A DNA stretch of 64,000 nt from Hymenopus coronatus (Eukaryota > Arthropoda > Insecta > Mantodea > Hymenopodidae): assembly GCA_030762935.1 (NCBI GenBank), contig CM060899.1:16475001-16539000 (forward strand). Direction: 5' to 3'. The notes under the pieces are model-generated. The model did not search any database. It was not told the origin of the DNA and saw only the letters and a list, made by a program, of their open reading frames with translations. Position 1 is the first letter of the stretch. Every line of letters begins with the position of its first letter. The translations under genes were made by a program, and so were the position numbers. Shown one piece after another: positions 34,854 to 46,764 of the stretch.

Positions 34854-35697
34854 AATCTGGTGTTCCATTCACATGACTTTCTGTACATCTCTGCAATAAA
34901 TTATTCTATTTACTTCATCTAATCGAGAAAAAATTAGCAGAAATAGTCTTATTTGTTTCCTTGTTAATAGAAGCGAAATAAGGGGGTACCATAGGTTAAA
35001 GTGGTAGTCAAAAGCTGGTTGCTATGTGACTAAAGCTCCTTTGTTTGTATGGACACGAGTTCACAAAATCCTGTATGAGAAAAGTATAAGTTTTTAATAG
35101 CTGAAACCAAAAACAAGGAATATCTCAAAAACAATCAACTCCACGAAAACAATGTATATAACATAAATTGTGTGTTTTAAAGTGCTCTACATTTGTTGTG
35201 TGGTAAGTTTTGGTCCATCTCATACGGTTTAGCAGTTATGCAAAATTCCGTAAAATTGACCCAGAATAAAGTAGTCTTCAGAGGCTATTCCCAGAGAAGT
35301 CAAAATATACATTTTATTTGTCAGGTAAATATCCTTAATATACGACATTTTAATCAAAATTGTTAGAGCCATTTTTTAGAAAAACAAAATTTTCGAAAAA
35401 AGTTCCATGTAAAGATTAGTTTGGGGTGGGGAGATTGGTCTCAAAATCTTCGTGTCGCATCCCTGGAAGATACTAAACTTAAATACCAAGTTTGGTATTT
35501 TACCGACTTTTCGTTTTTGAGTCATCGTGTTCACGGACACACGGGCACACACTCACGGACCTTTTTCTGAAAATATTTTTTTTTGGATACAGGGACCCGA
35601 AAACATATATTTCCGGTGAAATCTCGGTATCGATTTTTTGGTGGAGTGCAATACCTTCTCTATACACTATATACATAGTGTGTATAGAGAAAGTAAA
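34854..35697 (+). mobile_element. H-unit, tandem, full length (type A)
   Basis: 'atctggtgttccattcacat' to 'gtgtgtatagagaaagtaaa'. The variable tract is gttcacggacacacgggcac. Confidence 0.9.
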
Positions 35698-36577
35698 AAT
35701 CTGATGTGTTACTCCCACATGACTTTCTCTAGCTGTTCTACAAACTTCTTACATCAGATAATTCTTCTTTCTGCACCTTGCTAATCGAGGTACTCATTAG
35801 CATAATGATCTTATTACTTAGTTCCGTATAAGTAGGAAGAAAATAAGGGAATACACTAGACTAAACCGATAGTCAAATGTTTTAAAAGCTGTCGTTACGC
35901 GATTGTCATTACAAATCGCTTCTTTTCTTGGCCAGGAGTAGAACCAAAGAAAAACGGATACTCCCGTCTGAGAAAAGTATAAGTACTTCATTTCTGAAAC
36001 TAATAACAATGAGAAGCTCCACGAGAAACATTTACATGGCATAACTTGTGTATTTTTAAAAAAAACCCTACATTTTTTGTATAGCAAGTTTTTGTCTATC
36101 TCTTACGGTTTACTAGATATGCCAAATTAAGCAAAATTCATCCAGAATAAACAGGTCTTCAGAAGCTATTCTCAGAGAATTCAATATATACATTTTATTT
36201 GTCAGGTAAATATCTTTAATATACGATATTTTAATCAAAATCGTTGGAGCCATTTTTAAGAAAATCAAAATTTTCGAAAAAAGTTCCATGTAAAGGGTAG
36301 TTTGGGGTGGGGGGAGTTTTCTCAAAATCTTCGTGTCGCTTTCCTGGAAGATACTGAACTAAAATACCTAGTTTGATATTTTAGCTACTATTCGTTTTTG
36401 AGTTATCGAGTTCACAGACACAACATACACACGGACCTTTTTCTGAAAAGTCTTTTTATGGATACAGTGGGTTCTAAAACATGTATTTCCGGTGAAATCT
36501 CGGTATCGAATTTTGGGGTGGAATACAATACTTCTCTATCCCTATGTACATTGTACATACGGGGCTAGAGAAAGTAA
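35698..36577 (+). mobile_element. H-unit type B, tandem, full length
   Basis: 5' actttctctagctgttctac and 3' catacggggctagagaaagt give a perfect 12-bp inverted repeat (ACTTTCTCTAGC / GCTAGAGAAAGT). Confidence 0.9.
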
Positions 36578-36639
36578 AAATGCACGAAAACATTATAAAA
36601 ACCGATAAAACAAAGTAACAACTGACGATCAAAATCGCA

Positions 36640-36800
36640 AATCTCCTTGGGAAGCCAGAGCAAAAGAGCTAGGGGATTACTTCAAGAAGATAAACACTCA
36701 GAACGACACGATGCTGCTACAATTAACAAAATAAATACAAGAGATCTCTCCGAAACGCAATATTAAAAACCAAACCAGGCTGAAGAGGGAATCTCCCTAG
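36640..36800 (+). pseudogene. Possible N-terminal RT-region LINE fragment
   Basis: The plus strand reads RKSPWEARAKELGDYFKKIN and then QEISPKRNIKNQTRLKRESP after a stop. This loosely fits the region before the RT domain of Jockey-like LINEs ('...W.s..ekA..La.hF...f', '...isp.ev...Ik.lk..KsPG'). The match is weak and the fragment short. Confidence 0.25.
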
Positions 36801-37463
36801 ACAGCCCTTGCACGAAGGTGCCTAGAACCTCAATTGATTGATTGCTTCAGGCGTCGCCGCTTCCCCGCATGGTATGCGGACATATCCATTAACAACGGGA
36901 CAATTTCATCAGCACTAAGTCTGAACTCCTATAAATATTCCAAAATAAAACAAAAAGTTAGATATAACCTTGCAGCAGCGGTGCACAAGGCAGTGATGTC
37001 AACCGTAGCGGAATTTGAGCCTTCGGGAGACATTGCGGAGAAAAACGAAAAAGTGGGGAAAATGTAGCGACTTTTGTCAATTTAAAAAAAAAAAAAAAAA
37101 TCAGCCAACTTATCGTAAACGCGAATGCCCTATATTGGACAACTATGCTGTGGGAATTAAGCTCAAGAAATCTCTCATAAGAAAGATAAGTTGATAACTC
37201 GTGTTAATATTTATTTAATGCAAGCGCCCGGCCTGACAGAATTTATAAACATATTCAATAATCAGTATACAGATAGCTGATGCTTTTCAAACTGTTTATG
37301 CAAGCTATGATAACGTAATCTATACATTGGACAGCACTCGCTCATCGCAGGCACAGGTTTCATTTCAAGTTATAATATCATACCATCAGCTTGCCGACTA
37401 AAGTATTGGATTAAATCAAATAGCGCGTTACTTGTAATTGTTATTAATTATAGTTTGTAATGC
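36801..37463. other. Spacer with short open frame and A run
   Basis: A 77-codon plus frame (36,834-37,067) is of unknown meaning. An A17 run follows near 37,083. No domain recognised. Confidence 0.4.
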
Positions 37464-37649
37464 GTGATAAAGGGTACCCCACCCCTAAGAAAGAAAGAAA
37501 AAACAAGGGAATACCGCGGAGAATTATCGAAAGATGAGAAGAAAGCGAGAAAACAGTTGTTTTTGGACAAGTGGTTGAAAGAAGATATTTTTTCGAAATG
37601 GTTACAACCAGTTACAGAAGACACTGCAAATAATTTCACATCATCATAA
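37464..37649 (+). pseudogene. Possible hAT/BED-domain N-terminal fragment
   Basis: A 61-codon frame ends with RKQLFLDKWLKEDIFSKWLQ and PVTEDTANNF. The pattern 'F...WL.e..f..WL..v..d' precedes the first Cys of BED/hAT-type zinc-finger proteins, but the cysteines are missing. A lysine/arginine-rich stretch precedes it. It could be a remnant of a DNA transposon related to the hAT copies elsewhere. Confidence 0.3.
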
Positions 37650-37924
37650 TCACTTAATCATCTTCTTAGTCATCCGGAACGCCATAGAAAAGGTGTGCTA
37701 TAACCATTTTTATGGTAATTTAATGTGTGTATTTTTGTACCGAATGTAGCGGAATCTTGCTCGATCTGTAGCGATATTCAATGGTGTTAAGTTGGCAACA
37801 CTGGCACAAGGGCCGTCGCACCATGGCTGGCAACCGTTGAGGAGCAAAGCTTGCTACCTACTACAATTCCACAACCTCATTCGCGCCCTCTGACCTGAAA
37901 ACCAGAAGATGGTCACGCTCTAGC

Positions 37925-38165
37925 AAGGTCACGTACACGAATAACACACTTTCGGACTGCCATCTCTCATCGTCATCGTAAAGTGAATATCGTAATTCTC
38001 CGGTTTCGAATCCAAGACCAGGAGAGCTGAAGGATATGTCTTGGAATAATAACAGACATCTGCGTTATCAGCGTGCATTGTGACGTAAGCATAAGACAAG
38101 TGCGGTATATCAGGGGTGAAGGTATTAAACAACAAAGGAGCTAAAATTTAACCTGGCGGGATTAC
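37925..38165 (-). pseudogene. Reverse transcriptase fragment of a Jockey/CR1-like LINE
   Basis: The minus strand encodes ILAPLLFNTFTPDIPHLSYA followed by YVTMHADNADVCYYSKTYPS. These correspond to the 'G(V/I)PQGSVLSPLLFNxYTxDIP' and catalytic 'YADD' blocks of non-LTR reverse transcriptases. The catalytic YADD is changed to HADN and a stop replaces the residue after PPG. It is a dead fragment. Confidence 0.7.
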
Positions 38166-38192
38166 TGTGAACTTCCCAAGTGATGATCGAAG

Positions 38193-38787
38193 GTGATCTT
38201 AGGACACTCCCGTACTACTAGGCCGTGGATCGGATCGGGAATCGGCAGTCATCGAGTGCATGAAACATTTTTCCTCCATTGTCAATTCTACCACCCTCGC
38301 TTACACAAACCGGTTAGTTTCTGCTCTGCGTTTGATAGAAGATACAGAACTGACGTGGGAAAGTTCTCCTTTGTAAATAGAACCATAAAAGACTGGAATG
38401 AATTGCCTGGAGCAGCCTTTCGGGGTTGTCCTCTGTCTCTGAAGAAATTTAGGAAAAATCTTGATATTAATGTTGGATAATTTTTGTAAATTTTCCTTAA
38501 ATGAAATGCTTGTAATTTTATATTGTTGTAAAAACAAATGTTAAATTGGTTGGTGATTCTAATTATGAAATTAATTAATCTGAATTGAGAGAAAAATTAA
38601 TATTTTCATATTTGTTGTAAATAGCTATTATATCTAGCTTACAAAGCCATAAACTGGCAGCTGTAATTTATTGTTTATATATCTTGTATACATATATAAC
38701 TCTGCCCCCGGGTGATACCCACTTGCAGAGAAATAAATAAATACATACATACATACATACATACATACATACATACATACATACATA
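38193..38787 (+). mobile_element. LINE 3' end with ORF2 C-terminus and (ATAC)n tail
   Basis: The frame ending at 38,480 reads TDVGKFSFVNRTIKDWNELP and then LSLKKFRKNL. This is the conserved C-terminal end of CR1/Jockey-like ORF2 proteins (family form 'FfvRTikdWNaLP..v....sl..FKkrL'). About 230 bp of 3' UTR follow, ending TGATACCCACTTGCAGAG, then AAATAAATAAATACATAC. The frame is open only over the last part; the region upstream is not alignable by eye. Orientation is opposite to the RT fragment just upstream, so they are separate insertions or rearranged. Confidence 0.75.
38741..38787. repeat. (ATAC)n tail of LINE
   Basis: About 11 ATAC units directly after the aaataaataa of the LINE 3' end. 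Confidence 0.95.
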
Positions 38788-41528
38788 AAACACTTCTTTA
38801 GAAACAGGCAAAAACTAGGGAAAATACAATTTCAAAGTTATAATAAATAATTGTTGCAAACAAATTCCATAAATCCCAACGCGCGTGTGTGTGTATTTAT
38901 TTTCTTTGTTGGTTTATAAAGAACTTATGTGGAGAAGGTTAATCACATTGATTTGATTAACTTCTGTCAAAGAGAATTTTCTTTACTTATATATTAAACA
39001 TTAACGTTTTAACGGTTACGACACTGGCAAGGGTTTTGCAGAAGTGGAGAGCCGTGCACATGTAAGAAAGTAGAGTCCGGATCCTCCGGTTTCCCCCGCT
39101 ACTCATTCCACCAATTGCTCCATCATAATCTTTCTTATCATCCATTTCGCTTGCATTTCATATCATCCACTCCCTCACGCTCATGCCTAGCTAGGTTGAC
39201 CATTCGTTCCAGGTTCTCCCCGACAGGCTTCTGACCCCTAGGCATCCGCTTGTAAGTTTTAGGGCGGGGGTGACAGTCCTAAAATACGGGGAGGGTAAGC
39301 CGACTACGGGGGGGGGGAAGTGGAGTGAGGTCATGATGTTTCGCCTCCACTGAGAGTCCCTGGTCCCTGTACTACATCATTGTTGGATTAAACAAACTAG
39401 TCGATGCATTGTTACTCACTGTTCAATTGAGATAGATTTTTAGGGTAGAAATCACCGTGGAATGCCTAAGTGAGCTGTAAATTTCTCATTTGTACAGGAT
39501 AGTTTTGAAGTGATATGTCGTGGGGCAATCATGCGGGTGCAAACGTTTGTCTCAAAGTTCCAATTATTGAACTGGCGTGCTATTAAATCTCTACTTTTGT
39601 TTACTTTCTTTCACTTCCCCCCCCCTTCTGTGTTAAATAATTAATTTGCTCTACATTAAGTACGCAGTACATTATTATAATTTCTTTTTCACGCTGTTCT
39701 TCACAGAACTGTTCTAAAACTCCCAAATCGATAAATTTGGTTTTACATTATAAGCTTCAGCTTTGATTTCGTATGCCCTTTTGACACATTATCAACAGTT
39801 GGCAATAACATTTTGATAGCGATGAAACCTCTATTCTGTTGAGCGTATCAAGCTAAATACATATCCTTCTTGACATCCATTATTTTTACTTGCTTGGTCA
39901 CAAAACATTTTCTTTGCAACGTAGTTAATGCTTCAAGAATAAGTATGACCAGCCAAAGCGAAATTATATGATTTTATTCGGAATAAATGTAGGGGAACGT
40001 CAACCGTCCATGAAAGAAGGATAATTTGAATTTGGGAAGTCTTCGCGTTGACAGTCCTAGGTAGCCAGACTCAACATTATTTCGCCTAGGGCAATCTCCT
40101 GCCACAAAAACATGCAAGTGTGACAAATTAAGAAACCTAATTAAACAAATAACTCATTTTCGTTAGTTCAAAATAATCCTGAAATATTGAACGTGAAGTA
40201 GTCCGCAGACGGGGATGTGAATCCATCTCCTGCAGTACTGTTCCAGATTTGAGCTTTGGTCTGTTGTGCACCCACATGAGAAACCTAAATTCTGGCACGC
40301 AAAAAGCGAGGAGGAACTCCTCCAACGGGAAGATTTAGGAGGTTTATGCGCATGACTGAAGATTTTGGCGCCCACAAGAAAGAGTCGGTCGTTGGCAGTC
40401 GGCCTATGAGTGACTGAGTGAGTGTGAAAGGGAGTTAGGAGGTTGTCCATCTGTTTTACTTGCCGAAATGACGGTCGGGCATGAGGAAGGGTATTGCCAA
40501 GGATTTTACTCAAGATTCTGCAAACAATTCAGAAGTTTACTGCTGCTGTGAATATCAAAGAGCGAAACAATACTTGCAAATAAAATATTCAAACCATTAA
40601 CTTTGGCTAAGCAAGTCCATCTTGTCCCCAACACAGAAAATACGGTTCAAGCTCCAGTTCCAGGTCTTATTTCGAACGGCGTTGGCTGTTATGCGGAGTC
40701 ATTCATTTCAAAGACTCACTGCAAGTTGTCGCATACTGAATTGCTCCACTACTTAACCAGATTGAACCTTGGTTAAATAATGTACAACCCTAAACCTTGA
40801 TACAGCAACGTGAAGAATAAAGAGAGGTAGGTATGTAGGAACATTGGTCATGTTGACGGTTTTGTTTGTCTTGGTAGGCTGATTCATCTTCAGTATCCGT
40901 TGCAAGGCCGAATCATCGCTAAAGAATAACATTTGTTGCCTCCGTAATGCCGTAGCCGCAAACAGGTGCACGGAAAGCTTGGCAGCTACTTCATATGATA
41001 TTCTCGGATTTTCTTCACAATGAATCACACTTTCTCTGTTGAATTCAACATCCTTACTTATTCAGCCTCATTTCCCTATCCGCACTCTGCGTTTGATGTT
41101 TGGCTCTTTCTCAAACTGAAAACGTCTCCTTGAAAGTTGCATAATGCCCGTGTTGTACTTGATACACAGAGATTTCCTCGAGGTGACAACGGCAACCGAG
41201 AGAAGCGTAAATGCTTTGCCAAAAACATACTTTGAATGACTAACAGCTTCACTCTACGCTGAAGAAAAAATTAAAACACCAACTGTATAGCCTTGCCATT
41301 CGCAATTAACTAAATGACCATCTAAAATGTATAAGTGCAACATAAACTGAATTAAATAACGGGATCTCAACCTCGTCTCTTAACATTCCCCTTCTTTTTC
41401 AAAACATAGATGAGATTGCATGTATTTAATAGGCTTGTTTGAGATTGGAGTTCATCTAATGTGTTTGTATTGGGAAGAGAAGGGACATTTCCTCATAAGG
41501 CAGCAGGTTTTCTTCTTTCTGTACAGCC
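38788..41528. other. Long single-copy stretch
   Basis: About 2.7 kb with almost no H-unit sequence. A GC-rich block at 39,060-39,390 contains C and G runs (acggggggggggaagtgg) and may be an unrecognised repeat. A minus frame of 116 codons (40,163-40,513) has no recognisable domain. No exon could be supported. Confidence 0.4.
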
Positions 41529-41649
41529 TTTTAATAGAGAAGGTATTGCAATCCACCCAAAAATTCGGTTCCGAGGTTTCCCGGGAATACATTTTGAATA
41601 AAAATGTCGGTTTGTGTGCGTGTCTGTGGTTTTGATTAAATGCAATATA
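41529..41649 (-). mobile_element. H-unit fragment cut by mariner
   Basis: taatagagaaggtattgcaa to gttttgattaaatgcaata; a further ~25 bp of the same copy follows the mariner remnant at 42,239. Confidence 0.8.
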
Positions 41650-42238
41650 CGAAGGTGAATCAAAAATACGGTAATTTAAATTAGCAGTGGAACTTTGAAA
41701 GGACGTTGGCGGGGATGACTGAATTAGGCACCTTTATGTGTTACCTCGGAGCCACCGCTAGCTAAAGTAGGCAATGAGCGAGCAATAGGTGCATATATCC
41801 GTTGGGCAGAACATCCTTATAAGTATCTAGCGAAAGAAGCGTAAGAAAATCTGCGAATGCTCCATGCACAACTTGGGGAAGCAACCCTTTCAAAGACCCA
41901 GATGCATAAATGACATAACATATTTTTGGCTGGGCAGGAAGCAGTAGAGAATGGGCACCTTCCAAAAACGACCACCGAGAAGTGTCATTGCAGACAAATT
42001 CGTACTGTACTTATGAAGCAATTTCACTCGTGGGAATAAGCTTTGGAAGTGAAAAGGCCACCATTAATGTTGAAATACCTTCCGGAAATTGTATGGCTCC
42101 TCTGGAAAACTGGAGGAAAATGCATTGAGAACACCTCTGGAACATCCTGTTTGCAGTCCAGATTTGTCGCCCTGTGACTTGTTTGGGCCACACAAAGTAC
42201 TGGATAATGGCGATGCAGCGCTAGAGGAATGCGTGTGC
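41650..42238 (+). pseudogene. Internally deleted mariner-like element
   Basis: A terminal-repeat-like start (gaaggtgaatcaaaaatacg) follows TA. The plus strand then carries LRMLHAQLGEATLSKTQMHK, typical of the mariner helix-turn-helix region. After a large deletion and frameshifts it carries HPVCSPDLSPCDLFGPHKVL, the third catalytic aspartate motif (normally YSPDLxPxDFFLFxxLK). It has several stops and no activity. It interrupts a minus H-unit that ends at gattaaatgcaata and resumes at about 42,239 with aaataaaatatatatc. Confidence 0.72.
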
Positions 42239-42262
42239 AAATAAAATATATATCATGAATTT

Positions 42263-42635
42263 TGTATCTACCAACAATTTAAAACTAACAATTTATTCCA
42301 AATAAACTTTTATGTCATTTCTGAGATAGACCATCATTAAATGTTCAAATTATTCAGTACTTTCTGTCATTTAAAGTCCTTTCGATGTGCAGTTGTTCCT
42401 CGCGATTCATGGAGTGGGCATGGACTTTTTAGCTAGCATATAGCGTCCAGATCATAAACTTATGAATGTCGCCATTGTCATTCCCTTTGCATTTAAAACG
42501 AAATGTATAATTTGGTAATAACATGTAAAATATAAGTCCATGGTCACATGAATGAAATAAAAACACAATTTTGTTTGAAGTTAAGCAAGCCACAGGGGCT
42601 ATCCAATAGCATTCATCTGTGTTTTGTTGACGCAG
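42263..42635. other. Intron upstream of glycogenin exon
   Basis: AT-rich, ends with the ttgttgacgcag acceptor; nothing else recognised. Confidence 0.6.
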
Positions 42636-42771
42636 GTTTCGCGTGGGTAACGTTAGCCACGAATGATGCATATTCCCTTGGAGCGCTGGTGTTGGCTCAT
42701 TCCTTACGTCGAGTGAACACTGCCCATCAGCTGGTGGTTCTTGTTACTCCAGGAGTTTCGGCGTCTATGAG
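42636..42771 (+). CDS. Gyg: Glycogenin, N-terminal internal exon
   Basis: Glycogenin is the self-glucosylating GT8 glycosyltransferase that primes glycogen synthesis from UDP-glucose in the cytosol. The exon encodes FAWVTLATNDAYSLGALVLA and continues through a HQLVVLVTP stretch to SASM. This is the conserved beginning of the glycogenin catalytic domain, which forms the first strand and helix of the UDP-glucose-binding fold. It is preceded by an acceptor (ttgttgacgcag) and followed by a consensus donor (ATGAG|gtaagg). The upstream intron is phase 1, so the Gly codon is split, and the downstream intron is phase 2. Exon 1, which should carry only a few codons, and the later exons with the DxD motif and acceptor tyrosine were not found here. 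Neighbouring introns hold mariner and H-unit insertions. The family call is strong; the gene extends outside what I can read. Confidence 0.92.
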
Positions 42772-43654
42772 GTAAGGACTATGCTTTTACATTTTACCAG
42801 TCAAGTGAAAATTCAAAGTTGAAACTTTTATTCTCCTGTAAATTTAAAAAAATACTGATTTTTGACTCACAAGGGGCCTTTGTTACATTTGTTTGAGATC
42901 GTGCTGCTATGTTTTAGTGAAAGTAGATCGAAAATAAAGAGGAGCCGTGAATCGGTTTTCTCTCCCATAGAGAAGTGCAAGTTTGCAAGACAAAAGTGTT
43001 TACAAATTAAAATAATTTATTCACGAATACTATTTAATTCCTTACATATATCAGTGTTTAATAATATTAATGGAGAGAACTTACAACAACGAATGATTTG
43101 TATTTGTACTTTTGTTTTCTTTCTTTTTGGAGCGATCCATCACTGAAGGAAAAAAAAAAAAAAAGGCAGGCAACTATCTGCGGCCGATATTCTCTTCGCT
43201 AAAAAAACTTAGTTTAATTTACCTTTAGTGCATGTTGTGCGTAGATAGTTATAGCCTCGTTGCGGGCAAAGTGCGTAATACCAGGTAGCTGATCGTTGAG
43301 TGGAAAACACTATAATCGTAAAACTTTTAATTTTTTTCCGACCAATGGGAGAGAAAGCCGAGACACGAATCTTTTTGTTCTCGGTATATGTTCACTTAAA
43401 AATTGCAGCCCAATATGCGACATCAACGTTACAATGGCCCCTTATCAGTTTCATACGCATTGTAAAAAGGTACTGCTCCCACAGCCCCGGCTGTTAAAGG
43501 GTTTCTTGAGAGAATTAAGCGTCCAAATAAGGTCAGTGGTTTTCAGAAGTTTTATTACGAGAGTCGCCCAGATAGTGAATAACGATTTGGCATAACTAAA
43601 TAATAACGGAAGATATAAACACAAAACTTTATTTATAGAGTTACAATACCTTAT
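42772..43654. other. Intron downstream of glycogenin exon
   Basis: Starts gtaaggact. Holds an A15 run near 43,151 and unrecognised open frames up to 99 codons. Confidence 0.55.
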
Positions 43655-44060
43655 TCTATTTCTCAACGATATCTACATTGCTGTCGAGGCACTCATTGTA
43701 ACTTGGTACCAGTTTTTCAAGGCCGAACCGATAATCTTCTACCGCCAGAGATCTGCCGCTTTAAGGTCTTCATCGATTTGCACTCAAAAAGTAATTTGAG
43801 GTATCCAAAATTAAATGTCTGATTTCATGAATTCTTTAAACATTTGTTTTCTCTTCCATAACGAGTGACGAACTCCCGCTCCAGGCTTCATCGTACAAAT
43901 TGGCTCTTCCTTGATTAAACATTATGTACTATTTCTTCCCTGAAGGCACGTTCATTGTGTTAATTACATCATCGCCATACTCTTGCATTAATAGCAATAA
44001 AATTCGTAGATTGAGCATTCAAAAAACTAATCAAATCTTTGGCGGTAGAAGAATATAACA
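43655..44060 (-). pseudogene. Internally deleted mariner-like element
   Basis: The minus strand reads GDDVINTMNVPSGKK, then FNQGRANLYDEAWSGSSSLV, an N-terminal mariner helix-turn-helix plus linker (family form: GR.n.yDEeRSGRPS). It then reads YRFGLEKLVPSYNECLDSNV and ends DIVEK-stop, the usual C-terminus. The central DD(34)D core is deleted. Stops and a frameshift occur. It lies in the intron about 0.9 kb downstream of the glycogenin exon. Confidence 0.7.
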
Positions 44061-44256
44061 TCGGTATTTAAAAACTGGTGCCACGTGACAGCAACGGCGA
44101 TTACGTTGAGAAATACATTAAGGTATTGCAAGTTTTAAAAGTCTTGTGTCGATATCGTTTTTATATATCCGTAACTTTCTGGACGACCCGCGTATTAATG
44201 GACTTAGTGCACTCCGTACTCGGGACGGTTGGGGCCTAGATTAGACTTTATTTTAG

Positions 44257-44916
44257 TACAGGATGTCCAGAAAAGCACTTCCGTTATAAACAGATATAGC
44301 GTAGCTGTCAATTGTTGAATTTACACAAAACCGGTGTCATTTTATGAGAAGTGCGGTTGTTAATAGTTGACTGAAACAGATGGTGGAATAAGGAGAAAAA
44401 CAGACGCTGTTTCCGCTATTTCATTTGTCTTGCTGTACAGGAGCAAATTGCGTTAAGTTGCCTGTAGCTTAAATTTGCAACTTCTGTGTGCATTTTACAG
44501 CATTTAGTGTTAAGCATCAACAACAAGCATAACAGTCTGAATCAACAATTTGCAGGATGATGGATTGGGCTCGCTGGGAACCAGATTAGGTCTTCTACAG
44601 CTGGCCTCCAAGATCCTCTGACTTGACTTTTTTATGGAGTCACATAAAGGATTATTGTCTGCACCACAAACTTGAAATGTACGAGAATTCTGACTTTGTT
44701 TCATTGCGGCCAAGAAGTCTTTCACTGTAGATATATTGGAACGCGTACAGTACGAGTGGGAACATCGCCTTGATGAGTACTGTGTGACACGTGAAACATA
44801 CGTTCTGTATTTGAGTTTACCTTTCTAATTACGTCAATTCCATCTAATTCCAACAACTGACTGCGACACTTATCTACCCGTTTATAACTGGGAAATGTTT
44901 CTGTTGACACTCTGTA
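44257..44916 (+). mobile_element. Mariner/Tc1-type deletion derivative with both TIRs
   Basis: The left end TACAGGATGTCCAGAAAAGC and the reverse-complemented right end TACAGAGTGTCAACAGAAAC match at about 19 of 26 positions and both border TA. Inside, the plus strand encodes a decayed transposase piece with SWPPRSSDLTFLWSHIKDY (catalytic third Asp region; family form WPPRSPDLTPLDFFLWG..K). It also encodes YEWEHRLDEYCVTRETYV near the C-terminus, with stops between. At 660 bp it is about half of a full element. Confidence 0.75.
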
Positions 44917-45918
44917 TAAGGTGAAGATTTACATTAGACATGCACCTGAAGATTCGGAACCCAATCAAGAAGAGGTACCCGGTAATTCACAATTCTTATA
45001 GAGATGGGGGGGGGGGCGTTCTACGGCCGCGCCATGGCCGCGTGGTTAGACCACTCGACTCTCACCTATTATTGGTGAGAAATATCCTTGTGATTGACAC
45101 TTGTGGGGCGTGTCGTCTGCTGGCATGGGCTCGTCAGATTGTTCGTCAATCATAGTGTAAGAATATATAACCGTCAGAGACGTGACGTCATCGGCGTTGC
45201 AACACCTACGTGGTTCAGTGGAAGTTACTCGCGCGTTCTCATGCATGACTGATCATTTGTTTGCCACCTGATTGTTTGATTTCATTCTGTGAAAAGTTCG
45301 GTTATGGTACACCCAGTGACCGTAAGGATTTACATTTATAATCTTAACTACCTTTTATATATCGCGGACATTGCTCTTGTTCTCATCCTAGAAATATCAC
45401 AAGTGACACCGTCATTTGAAAACGTCTAAGTTGAGGTTACTTTACCCGAAATAATAATACCTTTCCGTTTAGTGAAGTACAGGACCCAATGCGGAAAGGA
45501 ATAGATGAGGTAACTGGTGAGAAACGGGGAAAAAATAGTTCAACATACGAGAGGTATGCATGGAGAGAAGAAGGCAGTTTAGAAGAAGCAGTGGAACGTT
45601 TGTCGCTGCAGACAGACAGTGCACCGAGGCGGCCACGTGTCAGCAGAATGTCAATCACAAGGTAATTTCTCACCGTGAGATTTGTGGTAGACAAAGCGGC
45701 GCAGGGGCGGATTTTCTCCGGTTCCCCGCCATTGCATTCCACCGGTGCCACAAGTAGTAAAAGCGGGCATTGAACACTACCAAAAAAGACCTACACGGCT
45801 ATCCACCTCTCATGGTAGTCATGTACTGGTCTTCCAGACGGAAGTAATATATACTCTAAACTAGCCTGAGTGCAATATCTTTGTCATCACTGTGAATAAA
45901 TAAACATCGCATTTGAAA
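44917..45918. other. Single-copy stretch, likely intronic
   Basis: Contains a G10-11 run near 45,006 and the tRNA-like scrap at 45,031. Minus and plus frames of 104 and 65 codons around 45,437-45,757 show no domain. Confidence 0.4.
45031..45090 (+). repeat. Possible tRNA-Ser/Leu-like SINE head
   Basis: ATGGCCGCGTGGTTAGACCA is an A-box-like start, followed by CGACTCTCACC and a GGTGAG complement. No B box is visible and only one copy occurs here. Confidence 0.25.
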
Positions 45919-46764
45919 AAATCTGATGTGTTCCATTCACATGACTTTCTCTGTAACAATTATTGTTAAAAAGCTTATGCTTCTATTTGCTTCACGCTAA
46001 TCCAGAAAATAATTAGCAGGAATAGTCTTATTACTTGTTTCCTTGTAAGTAGAAGCGAAATAAGGGAGTACCATAGGTTAAAGTGATAGTCAAAAGCTTG
46101 TTGCTATTTGACTGAATTCCCTTGTTTGAACGGACAGGAGTTGACAAATTCCTATAAGGGAAAAGTATAAGTTTTTCAAAGGTGAAACCAAAAACAAGGA
46201 ATATCTAAAAAAACAACAATTCCACGAAAAAATGTGTACAACATAAATTGTGTGTTTTAACGTGCTCTACATTTTTTGTAGGGTAAGTTTTGGTCTATCT
46301 CTTACGGTTTAGCGGCTACGCAAAATTCTGTAAAATTGATCCAGAACAGTCTTTAGAGGCTATTCCCAGAAAATTCAAGATATACATTTTGTTTGTCAGG
46401 TATATATCTTTAATATACGATATTTTAATCAAAATAGAGCCATTTTTAAGAAATTTAAAATTTTCAAAAAAAGTTCCATGTAAAGGGTAGTTGGGGGTGG
46501 GGAACTTTCTCGAAAATCTTCGTGTCGCATCCTTGAAAGATACTAAACTTAAATACCAAGTTTGGTATTCAATGGTGTTATCGTTTTTGAGCTATGCTGT
46601 TTACAGACACACACACGGAGCTTTTTCTGAAAATGTTTTTTTTTCTTTTTATTCAGGGGGACCCAAAACTTGTATTTCCGGTGAAATCTCGGTATCGGAT
46701 CTTTAGGTGGAATACAATACCTTCTCTATACACTGTGTACATAGTACGTGTAGAGAAAGTAAAA
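45919..46764 (+). mobile_element. H-unit, full length (type A)
   Basis: aatctgatgtgttccattca to acgtgtagagaaagtaaaat; isolated copy in single-copy DNA, with a short CA tract. Confidence 0.9.

Noticed and set aside
40163..40513. 116-codon minus frame as a gene
   Set aside because: No recognisable domain, Ser/His-rich low-information sequence and no splice signals at its ends.
43296..43595. 99-codon plus frame as the next glycogenin exon
   Set aside because: The sequence lacks glycogenin motifs such as the DxD region and does not follow an acceptor in the required phase.
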